This document shows, in pieces, positions 19,982 to 28,056 of a stretch of DNA of 28,056 bases. Made by a program: the position numbers and the translations under genes. Source of the DNA: Reticulitermes lucifugus (Eukaryota; Arthropoda; Insecta; Blattodea; Rhinotermitidae); assembly GCA_026260175.1 (NCBI GenBank), contig JAKCWW010000238.1:103597-131652 (forward strand), read 5' to 3'. How positions within the stretch are numbered: the stretch's first letter is position 1; each line of letters begins with the position of its first letter. The notes under the pieces are model-generated. The model made no database searches and was not told where the DNA came from. It worked only from the letters and a program-made list of their open reading frames with translations.

Positions 19982-21184
19982 AAGCTGACATAAAACGTCA
20001 GATTTCAGTTTGAATATAGCTCTGGTTGATCTATGTTAAAATGTATGAATAGTAAAGATGTGTAATAATTCTGTGAAATATTTTTATACCGATGTTTATT
20101 ATTGTTTCCTGTTTTCAAGGGCCCAAAAAAGAAATTTTCTGTACATGTCTCTGCAACTGTTGCGCTATTGATGCTGGATCCAGCAGTGAAATTTTGTTGT
20201 TAGTAGGAATCTCTACGCAACTTGAGTACACATGAATTTTAAGTATTTGTGGGATTAAATCCTTTATGGGGTACCGCAGTTTCTTCATAAATGCGTTATT
20301 TTTATTTACTAGTTGGGGCTTATTAATTAGTGCAATTATTCAGCAGTGCTATGATTCCTTACAGGTTTGAGACCTTGACACTAAAATCACATATTAATGA
20401 TAATTTACTATTACCCAACAACAATACACGTGGTTTTTGTAATGTGCGGCCTATGGTGTCTGTTCTCAATGAACTTTTTGGCGCACACTGGCAAGAGAGG
20501 TCTGAACATTGATTAATCAAAGATTCTCTTCTAAACACGCAGTAGCACACTAAATGGAGCCACAAACTGTCTGTATAGCACTTGAAGAGAGATAACGTTG
20601 TGAATGTTGTTCTGTAATGAAGAAAGAAAGAGACTCTTGTGAAAGACTTCGAAAGCTGTGAAGGGGGAGAAAGGGCTGTGCTGGTGTTTTCGAGAAGACA
20701 TCGGGGACAATATCGGGCAATTAAATGACATTCTGTGATTTCAGATATCTCTGCGGGCAACATAACACTCTGTCGAGTGCAACATTTTGCCCGCGAGCTA
20801 CGGGTTGAGCTGGCCTGCTGTAAACCATGGTTCAGAACGCTACTGTTTATATGTGTCCTCTTTTGCCGTATAATATATGTTGTTGCTTACAGGTACCGGC
20901 CCTAGAAATTAAAATTCAGCAAAAAAATTTAAAGAATATGTAGTCCTTGAGCATAATAATTTAAATTTTAAAAAGTTATCCATGTCTGTTATTTAACAAA
21001 ATTGGGTAACAAAGAATTAAGGAGGAAAATGAGAAATTACGTTCCTAGCTTCAAGAACAATTGTTCACTATGTTTACCCTTAGCAATTTTGTGTTTTTGT
21101 ACCTGAAGTGTGCCATGTTCCTTTTCTTATTTTGTGCTTTTAACCGTGTGGTTTGAGCCAGTTAGATAAATGTTCGTGGTTTTC
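19982..21184. other. Interval without a recognised gene
   Basis: The longest ordinary ORF of the window is here (134 codons, minus strand, 20359-20763). Its translation is Ser/Leu/Cys-rich without motifs and is not supported as a gene. Nothing else is recognised. Confidence 0.4.
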
Positions 21185-21330
21185 TTCATCATCATCATCA
21201 TCATGTAGCTATGATGGAGTTGGGCCAGTTGTTAACCCGTTCTGCTCTCACTCATCCAAAAGTCTCTTCAGTGGTCTTCCCTGGTTCCTACTGCCTTTTG
21301 GTGTGTAGTTTTTCATTATCCTGGTTTTTG
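21185..21330 (-). pseudogene. LINE ORF2 extreme C-terminus, third family
   Basis: Minus-strand translation gives RIMKNYTPKGSRNQGRPLKR, then LLDE, a stop codon probably replacing Trp, EQNGLTTGPTPS, and an Asp run from (GAT)n at 21185-21204. GRPLKRLLDE followed by a (N/S)GxTxGPTP tail and a poly-Asp/GAT 3' terminus is, from memory, a recurrent insect LINE ending. The trinucleotide tract would be the 3' tail of the element. Upstream (higher coordinates) no reverse-transcriptase motif could be read, so the copy is strongly truncated or decayed. Confidence 0.65.
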
Positions 21331-22582
21331 TTAAGGGCATTATAGGTTCTAGTCTAGGCTGAATAATCAGTGTTCACAAGTGAGGTCTCTTTACTTTTAA
21401 TTAATGTTTCGAGGCAAATTATGAGGTAGCATTCACCTGTTATATTAGTCTACGGCCACTTTCTCCCCATATAGCTCTCATTTTTCTAGTTCGTGTCGAA
21501 TCGTCAATAATTTTTAATGTTTTCTTACAACTCCTATAGTAGCTAGCGTGTACCATTTCCCAGGTATAAGAATCTTGTTTTCCCACACACTATAGCATCC
21601 ATGCACTCTCGCTCCTGTCCTTTCTATCTCCAGACGGTATTCCATCTAATGGCTTTGTTTACTTCAGTAAGAGATATTCTTCTACAAAACTCCCTCCTCT
21701 TTGCCAAGTTTCTGGTCTGCTGTGATTCGGGTTACAAGTTCGCAAAGTTTACATTCAGGGTGATCCAAAGTTGTTGTGCATGTTTCATAATAGGTTTCTC
21801 CAAAATCCATCTATTGACAATTTTCAACGTATGTGGTGAAAAATTATAATCACGTTGAAAAATGACACTAAAATGCGCGTATATTATAAATGTTTTTATT
21901 TACAGATATTTACCATAATGAATCTCTGCATAATCATTAGATTCATTTGTGTATTTTGAAGGTGACTGTACAGCACTGAACACTGTGTAAAAAGTTGACT
22001 TAGCTATTCCCGTTTCCTTCCTTCAAGCTACAGTTCATTTAGAATATTTAAATATAATGGAACAAATTCCATATCTCTTCCCATTCTTTGTATGCAAGCA
22101 AACACATTATCATTCTGCGTTTCACCAAAACGTGCTGTGCGAATTAAACACTATCGATATAAGATCACGGTTCTAAGAGAGAGTCAGGCTCCATAAATGT
22201 TAAATTATTTGGGGTCAGCGTAATTCACACAGCAGTTAGAGCGTCTCTCAGGCAGTGGGAAATCTCAGTGTTTTACAGATGTGAGGAAGAATAACTTTTA
22301 ACTACATCGCTGAAAGATTTGTATCAGCAAGAACGATGCTGCGTGCAAAATCGAGAGACAGGACCTGCTTGGAACATATATAAAAGGCACTGCGCTTCCC
22401 ATCCTTGTCGCTTATACTTTCTCCGTTATAGAAATAATGCACAGTCTTTCGATGTGCTCCAAGTTATTGACTTATTCTTGAAATATTTACAGAAGTTCTG
22501 CCATAATTTCGACACATTTCCTTCGTTTTGTGTAACGTAATCTCTGCTTATATGTAGCCTATAGTATGTAGGTATGTATAAT
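21331..22582. other. Interval without a recognised gene
   Basis: Possible extension of the minus-strand LINE cannot be confirmed. ORFs at 21601-21849 and 22319-22540 lack domains. The segment near 22215-22245 (GCAGTTAGAGCGTC) is only faintly A-box-like. Confidence 0.4.
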
Positions 22583-22739
22583 ATGAGATCTTCGCTCTTC
22601 TGGGATGTAGTTAGTTACCGACGATTCGGAACAACATATTGCTTCCCTCTTCAAGGGTCTGAGACCCTTGAAGATGGGACCGAAAGGTTGTCCCGAAACG
22701 TCAGTAACTAACTACATCCCAGAAGAGCGAAGATCTCAT
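22583..22739. mobile_element. 157-bp near-perfect palindrome, probable Penelope-like terminal repeat pair
   Basis: The sequence is symmetric about position 22661. The outer arms 22583-22618 and 22704-22739 are exactly complementary (36 bp, starting ATGAGATCTTCGC). The inner arms 22649-22660 and 22662-22673 are exactly complementary (12 bp, CTTCAAGGGTCT). The 30-base middle parts match at 21 positions, giving 69 of 78 overall with no real spacer. The right half reads TTGAAGA, T, GGGAC...GTCCC, GAAACGTC: a five-bp stem closed by GAAAC, as in hammerhead-type cores of Penelope-like elements. The left half keeps parts of it only. There is no protein-coding part. Confidence 0.65.
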
Positions 22740-22792
22740 TTACACCGCAACGGAAGCCTGAAATCACGCATGTAGAATATATTTAGAGTTGT

Positions 22793-22838
22793 CTATGTAT
22801 GTGTGTGTATATGTATGTATGGGTGTGTATGTGTATTA
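22793..22838 (+). repeat. TATG/TGTG microsatellite
   Basis: Alternating TATG and TGTG units with a GGG interruption, just upstream of a SINE-like element. Confidence 0.7.
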
Positions 22839-22843
22839 TATTT

Positions 22844-23085
22844 GCCGAGCACTATGGCCGAAGCGGTAATACTTCTGACACGTATACGGGGAAACTGAAA
22901 TCTCGGCTGGGACACGCCAACCGTTAGAGGTCTTTGGTGATTTTAGTAAGATCATCTAAGCATGTAAAGAGATAGTGCTTTATTGAGGCCACCACATCAT
23001 TTGTGGCTAATTGTTCACTTATCCTACCGTTCGGAGCTTTAACTTATAATGTACAGTGTCGTTAAATAAACCGTTAATAAGTAAA
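22844..23085 (+). mobile_element. tRNA-derived SINE, B box damaged
   Basis: GCCGAGCACTATGGCCGAAGCGGTAATAC contains a class II tRNA-like A box (TGGCCGAAGCGG, 22855-22866). At the B-box place the text is AAACTGAAATCTCGG, where a few bases of GGTTCGAATC seem to be lost. A long non-tRNA body follows (GGTCTTTGGTGATTTTAGTA; TTGAGGCCACCACATCATTT). It ends near GTTAAATAAACCGTTAATAA, with an AT-rich 3' end. The family differs from the other SINEs in the window. Confidence 0.6.
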
Positions 23086-23223
23086 CGAAGTATGTAGTTA
23101 ATATCATGCTTCTATAATTTACTAATTGCATGTGCTCATAATTGTATTTCACTCAGGCTTATATTTTCTGTTACACATGGGCGTATAAATGTTCTTTGCG
23201 CGTATATTGTGGTTGCAATTTGA

Positions 23224-23585
23224 TATTAACTAACTCTATGGAACAGAGTCCTTCATGAGAAGCTAATAGGTCTCAGCTAGTCATGAAATACCCTGCTTTT
23301 ATGGAACCCGAAAATTCACAATATCCTGCAACTTGCCCCTATCCTGAGCCAGATAAACCCATTTCACACCCCCATCCTATTTTTAAGATCCATTTTCTTT
23401 TTATCCTCCCATATCCGCCTAGGACTTACAAGTGATCTTTTTAACTCAGGTTTCCATACCAAAACCCTGTATGCACCTCTCCCTTCTCCCATACGTGTCC
23501 CATTCACCGCTCGTCTCATTCTTCTTTATTTGATCACGCGAATAATATCTGGTGAGGAGTACAGATCAAGAAGCTCCTCAATTAT
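23224..23585 (-). mobile_element. Decayed LINE 3' end, family A (copy 5, reversed)
   Basis: The minus-strand translation begins EELLDLYSSPDIIRVIK, nearly the same as copy 1. It continues with TRMGEGRGAYRVLVWKPELK, then SPRRIWEDKKKMDLKN, the GRPRRRWEDNIKMDL equivalent. The 3' terminus on that strand contains GGGTATTTCATGACTAGCTG, a TTAGCTTCTCATGAAGG block and CTCTGTTCCATAGAG, then GTTAGTTAA as tail. It is the only family A copy on the minus strand. Stops and indels make it dead, but the peptide is the easiest of all to read. Confidence 0.85.
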
Positions 23586-23933
23586 ATCTGCGGTTGATTA
23601 ATGACGACGCCATGTAAATTAACGGAGAGGAGCTAAGCTCTTCGAGCTATGTATTCTTACCCCACGGACTAGAGGGAAACTAATGGTCAGTTTTAGTCTT
23701 CGGCCGCATTTTTCCCAGGGAGAGTAATCAGTGGTATCTTACGGATATTTCAGCACGACAGATGATGTCGTCATAGCGTTGTCGAATAGAAAAAAATTGC
23801 TGCCCCTGCATTGTGTTCTGGCCAGTAGACATAACTCTCTGAGCTAAGAATACACTAAACCTATTATTACTGCAGTTCTCTTCTTCATAGAAGTTTTCGC
23901 CCGATAAAGAAAGAGAAAACGCGCGATATTTTG
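23586..23933. other. Interval without a recognised gene
   Basis: No feature supported between the LINE fragment and the CT-rich tract. Confidence 0.45.
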
Positions 23934-24016
23934 TCCTCCTCCTCCTCCTTTTCCTCTCCCTCCTCTTCCTCATCCTCCTTTTCCTCCCCCTCCTCTTCCT
24001 CCTCCTCCTTCATCCT
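23934..24016 (+). repeat. CCT-rich tract with 30-bp period
   Basis: Trinucleotide CCT repeats are organised in a higher-order 30-bp unit starting CCTCCTTTTCCTC at 23944 and 23974, with the start of a third at 24004. The Arg/Lys-rich N-terminus of a minus-strand ORF here is an artefact. Confidence 0.8.
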
Positions 24017-24832
24017 GGGTGTCATCTCTTTCTCATCATTTCCTTCCGCATTGGTGAGTAAATTACAAGAAGTTTCATTCCCTTGAAGTCAGATTTGGGA
24101 CGAGAGAAAGCGCAGTGCCGGAAAATGACCTGTCAGTCGGCTGACTTTCAGCTTTCTGTCCAAATCTGCTGCCCCTTTGAAGTAAAGGCTGCCTTTTCTT
24201 ATTATTCTCCGCCACTAAACTTCGATGAGTGCCTCTTTCTCGCACAAGTCTGTTCATATTTAGGGAGCTCCTTTTCCCAGCCAGTGTAAAATATCCAAAT
24301 ATTAGCCGTGTATGAAAATCGATACAAATGCAGTATATTTTCGTTACCTACTTCGCAGATCCCAAAACAGCTGTGCGCTGTTTTACGTGTTCTAGTTTAA
24401 ATATGAGCCATGCCTCCAGCATAAAACTATTTACTCTTTTGTTCTATTTATCGGTCTGTACGTGCTGGGAGTTCGGATTCTGAAAAAGAACAGTATCCTT
24501 GGTGGCCTGTAACAGCTGGAGTTTTTGCATTCCTATACACTTTGTAGTTTGTCGTGACATCAGCACTGTCTCTCAACTTTCTTTATTTAGTTTTCTTATG
24601 GATCATATGTGTTGCGTTCCACAGAGTGATGGGCAAGGCTGCTCGTATATTGTGCTATATTTTCATCGTTGTTGATAGAACTCTGATTTCTGAAGGCGGT
24701 TAACTCTGTGTTGAACGATTCCTCACTCTTTATGGCCAAACGTAGATTTTAGTTAGATTAGAGCGAGTAAAATTATGAAAAAATAAAAATAATTATAGGA
24801 TTTAACAAGTTCATGGCTTGCGGTAAGTGTAA
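24017..24832. other. Interval without a recognised gene
   Basis: ORFs on both strands near 24075-24289 overlap each other and show no domain. Nothing else is recognised. Confidence 0.4.
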
Positions 24833-25316
24833 GTTGTTGTCCTCGTTGATGCTGCTGCTACTGTTGTTATTATTGTTTCTGTTATTGTTGCTGTTGTTAT
24901 TTTTATTATTGTTATTTTTGCTGCTGCTAATATTATTGTTATTGTTATTGTTGCTGTTGCTCTTATTGTTGTTGTTACTGTTGCTGTTGTTGTTGCTGTT
25001 GTTATTGTTACTGATGTTGCTGTTATTGTTGCTGTTGCTGTTGTTATTGTTATTGTTGTTGCTGTTATTATTGTTGCTGTTGCTGTTATTTTTGCTGTTG
25101 CTGTTATTGTTGCTGTTGCTGTTATTGTTGCTGTTGCTGTTATTGTTATTGTTGCTGTTATTGTTGTTGCTATTATTATTGTTGCTGTTGCTGTTATTGT
25201 TGCTGTTGCTGTTATTGTTGCTGTTATTGTTGTTGCTGTTATTGTTATTGTTGTTGCTGTTATTGTTATTGTTGCTGTTGCTTTTGATTTTGCTGTCGTC
25301 GTCATTCGTCGCTGTT
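24833..25316 (+). repeat. Long TTG/TTA/CTG trinucleotide array
   Basis: About 480 bases consist of TTG, TTA and CTG triplets in changing order, with a frequent higher-order unit TTGCTGTTGCTGTTA and some TTT and ATT interruptions. The frame is kept so well that the plus strand has a 187-codon ORF dominated by Leu. The minus strand has a 179-codon ORF of Thr, Ala and Ile. Both follow from triplet repetition; the absence of any flanking domain argues against coding. Confidence 0.9.
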
Positions 25317-25484
25317 TTATTAGTCTACTTACTGGAGTGTTCATATTCAACTGGCCTGTTATTTAAAAATTGTTGATATAGAATCTGCAAGAAAGTATTT
25401 ATGGAGATGTCAGAATGACACAGTGACAACCAAAATCAATAAATTGTCCCTTCTTTCGTGACCCTAGGAAGGATGGCAGGTCAT

Positions 25485-25785
25485 CAAATAAACTGTGATG
25501 AAATTAGCGGGTCATATGGCACGTATGGGGGGAAGAAAAATTAGGGGAGACCTGAGGGAAAGACGCCATTGAGAGGACGTAGACATAGATGGACGGATCA
25601 TAAGAACTAGGATTAGATAACGTAGAGTGGATTTATCTGACTCAGAATAAGCAAGATGGCGAGTTGTTGTTAAAACGGTAGTAAGTCTTGGCGTTCCATA
25701 AAAGGTGCGGAATTTCATGACTAGCTGAGGTACTACTAGCTTTTTAAGGACTGTTGCTTCATGGATTTATTTATTTAGTTAATTA
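25485..25785 (+). mobile_element. Decayed LINE 3' end, family A (copy 6)
   Basis: Translation in shifting frames gives LAGHMARMGG, then RPEGKTPLRGRRHRWTDHKN, equal to the GRPEGKRPLGRPRRRWEDN region of this family. The 3' non-coding blocks GGCGTTCCATAAAAGGTGCG, GAATTTCATGACTAGCTGAGG, CTAGCTTTTTAAGG and GCTTCATGGA are in the same order as in copy 2. They run into an (ATTT)n/TTAG tail at about 25765-25785. Stops and a frameshift are present. Confidence 0.8.
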
Positions 25786-26047
25786 GGGGATGATGGCGGA
25801 AAAGGCTCGTTTTGAATCTTGCGTCGGTGCAGATTATTCGACATTGCACTAAGGCGACTGCATGTTAATTGCTATATTAATGAGATAATGTAATATTACC
25901 GATAAATTTAACGAACGTTTGAGAAACGAAACCAAAAGCTTCTGTTACATGTATTTAAAAAAGAGTTGTAATAGAGGAATCTTCGTTTCCTTAGCTTTCG
26001 GAAGATTTACTGTTTGAAACCCCGCCCAGTAGCCTATATAATCTGGA
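25786..26047. other. Short unannotated interval
   Basis: Nothing recognised between the LINE tail and the TACA-type array. Confidence 0.4.
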
Positions 26048-26411
26048 ACATACATATATACATACGTACACACATACATACATATATATACGTACATATA
26101 TACATACATACGTACATACATATATACATAAATACATACATACATACATATATACGTACATATATATATATACACATACATATATACATACATATATATA
26201 CGTACATATATACATATATACATATATACATAAATACATACATATATATATACATACGTACATACATATATACATACATATATACATAAATACACACATA
26301 CATACATATATATACGTACATACATACATATATATATACATACATACATACATATATATACATAAATACATACATACATACATACATACATACATACGCA
26401 CACATACGTAT
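26048..26411 (+). repeat. Long ATAC/ATAT/ACGT microsatellite
   Basis: About 360 bases of CATA and TATA units, with regularly scattered TACGTACA and CATAAATACA variants. Three overlapping minus-strand ORFs (Tyr, Val, Cys, Met) and one plus-strand ORF (Ile, Tyr, His, Thr) are pure repeat translations. The CGTA and AAATA variants recur, which points to internal duplication of larger blocks. Confidence 0.9.
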
Positions 26412-26452
26412 CTGATTCTTATTCGCTCGCTTGTTCTGCACCTAGACACAGA

Positions 26453-26477
26453 ACACACACACACACACACACACACA
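26453..26477 (+). repeat. (AC)n microsatellite
   Basis: An uninterrupted AC run of about 24 bases. Confidence 0.9.
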
Positions 26478-28056
26478 TATTCATTTCCTTCTTTCTTGTT
26501 TTATTTATCTTTCTTCCTGTGTTTCATTATTTCTTCTTTCTTCAATAAATAGCCTTTTGCACATAACAGTGGACATTTCAGTGATTCCTCGACTTCCGAT
26601 GTCTCTTTCATCTGTCTGACCATCTTTCCGCTATTCGAATGACTTCCATTTCCTGCTCATCGTTTATGCAGTAAATTGCTTAGCCTAATTTCTTATAGCT
26701 GTTATCTGTTTCTAATTTTTCTATAATTCCGTCGTTACTTTGCTGTACACTTTGCTATATCCTGTTGCACTCATTTAGTAATGGTGTTTCCCTTCTTTGG
26801 AGTTTCCTTTTATCTTTTACAGTCATTATCAAAGTTCCGTTTCGTTGCTGTAAACTTTTACTAATATGACCTTATAAAATTTTAATAATGTATACTTTCC
26901 TAATTTCTTGCTCAAGGTTCTCTTAATGACGTCTTTAATATAGTTAAAATTTTATAATCATGTTTCAAATCGATGCTTTAATTATTATGAAGCTTGGCAC
27001 GTTCTCCAGTGTAATACAGAAAATGCTATCAAGGCCGCCTTGTCTTCGGCTGTGCCCACAACAAAAGTAGTTATAATGCGAACGCAATTCAGTACGCTGC
27101 ACTTTACAGACGTTACAACAAAGGAAAGGACTGTGATATTTTAATTGAGCCCTTAAAATTGAAGTCTAGTGCGCTGGTCACCTCAGTTGTGTTTGACGTC
27201 ATATACACGTAAATCCACGATATTTGCTACGTTAAAGTTGACAAAAGAAGGTAAATGTGTTTACTGAGTTTTAAAATACCTTGAACTTTCTTTCATGTGC
27301 ATTCCGAATTTGTGTAATTCTTGTGAAAAACTGATCGTAAGCCTACGGAGTACTGACACCTAACACGGAATATAATCTGATTAAGCCCCTGATCTTTATT
27401 TTGCATATTTTTCTGCAGGGGCAACTTAATGAAGTATGGACCTATAAAGAGCTCTTCCATTCTAAGTCCGTGTCATGTGCTGTCTTCCGTCTGTCACAGT
27501 TTCTTTCCATGGCTGATGCCCGTTTCAGACGCAATCACATCAGTTCGATTCATCGCTCGTCCCTGACACGCCCGCTTTAAACTTAACCAACGTTACAATC
27601 GATAGCCTTTTCGAACGCGCATAACCAACAACATAGCCTCCCTTTATGAATGATTCTGCCTATTCGTATGTTTTTTGGCTCACACAGTTACTGCCATTCT
27701 GAACAATGATTCTTCCCAAACTTGCTAACAATAAATATCGTATCGCAGAATATTTATTTTTCTTTATAAGTATTGCAATGAGCCAACAGAACTGTCATGC
27801 TGCGAGCTGTTACAACACTATCAATACCATGTTCTGTTACTGGACACGACTACTATTACTGCAAGGCCATGAAAACAGCACCGTGCAAATTGGGAGATTT
27901 TAATGTTGTTTGTAACCGTCGTCTTTTTCTATACTACCAACATCAAGTTAAATTTTATGTTATTTTCACCGTACATTCTCAAATGTATATAGGCTTATTC
28001 CGACAAATGTACACTTTATTATGTCCTATTTAACACATGCTTATGTCAATAAACAG
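26478..28056. other. Interval without a recognised gene
   Basis: AT-rich, first pyrimidine-rich, then mixed. ORFs at 27706-27903 and 27797-28033 are overlapping frames of 65 and 78 codons without domains. The window ends with CAATAAACAG, which includes an AATAAA hexamer but has no transcript context. Confidence 0.45.

Noticed and set aside
20359..20763. 134-codon minus-strand ORF, the longest non-repetitive one
   Set aside because: No recognisable domain, odd Ser/Cys/Leu-rich composition, no promoter or splice context, and another ORF overlaps on the same strand in a different frame.
22200..22290. A further SINE suggested by CACACAGCAGTTAGAGCGTC
   Set aside because: Only a faint A-box resemblance, with no B box and no repeat partner in the window.
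24811..25376. Poly-Leu (187 aa) and Thr/Ala/Ile-rich (179 aa) ORFs
   Set aside because: Both are translations of a triplet microsatellite and would be open in any frame; no flanking domain.
25945..26476. Tyr/Val/Cys/Met-rich ORFs of 135-161 aa and a His/Ile/Tyr-rich ORF of 91 aa
   Set aside because: They are translations of the ATAC/ATAT microsatellite.
1..28056. CRISPR arrays, bacterial operons, rRNA genes or viral genes
   Set aside because: No spaced direct repeats of CRISPR type, no operon-like gene packing, no rRNA core sequences and no viral protein motifs were seen.
28040..28056. Polyadenylation site near the window end (CAATAAACAG)
   Set aside because: The hexamer is present, but there is no supported upstream gene and the downstream context is outside the window.

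Overview
The window looks like non-coding, repeat-filled DNA from a large insect nuclear genome. Base composition is AT-rich, microsatellites are frequent, and I found no open reading frame that I can defend as an intact host gene. The best taxonomic hint is the transposable-element set. It contains decayed 3' ends of non-LTR retrotransposons with C-terminal peptides of the GRPxxRW and GRRGRRRKQLLDDLKE type, tRNA-derived SINEs, and a TIR element beginning CAGTCGA.CCCGGTTATAACGA. From memory this resembles cockroach and termite (Blattodea) genomes, or at least a polyneopteran insect. I cannot prove the species from the sequence.

Layout: positions 1-700 hold a SINE cut by the window edge, a perfect 17-bp hairpin and a LINE 3' end. 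A pogo-like MITE lies at 2703-2887. Positions 4155-5550 hold a SINE scrap and two more LINE ends of the same family. A different LINE 3' end, with recognisable reverse-transcriptase C-terminal peptide, lies at 6465-7006, followed by a large inverted repeat at 7341-7574. A SINE with a 14-bp target-site duplication lies at 8859-9135. LINE debris lies at 10935-11145, three 30-bp tandem units at 12693-12782, and a tRNA-Leu-like SINE at 15013-15216. Three further SINE-like units lie near 17873, 18790 and 22844. A third LINE family ends at 21185-21330 on the minus strand. A 157-bp near-perfect palindrome lies at 22583-22739, a minus-strand LINE end at 23224-23585, and a long trinucleotide tract at 24833-25316. 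One more LINE end lies at 25485-25785 and a long TACA-type tract at 26048-26411. The rest is unannotated intergenic or intronic sequence.

There is no gene set acting together here. The biology is a record of retrotransposition. At least six 3'-end fragments of one LINE family keep the same terminal sequence and run into short tetranucleotide tails. Several SINE families with pol III A and B boxes sit among them. Two foldback structures carry a hammerhead-ribozyme-like core of the kind known from Penelope-like elements. Those two foldbacks are the most interesting items. The ribozyme reading is tentative because both copies have an extra nucleotide next to stem II.
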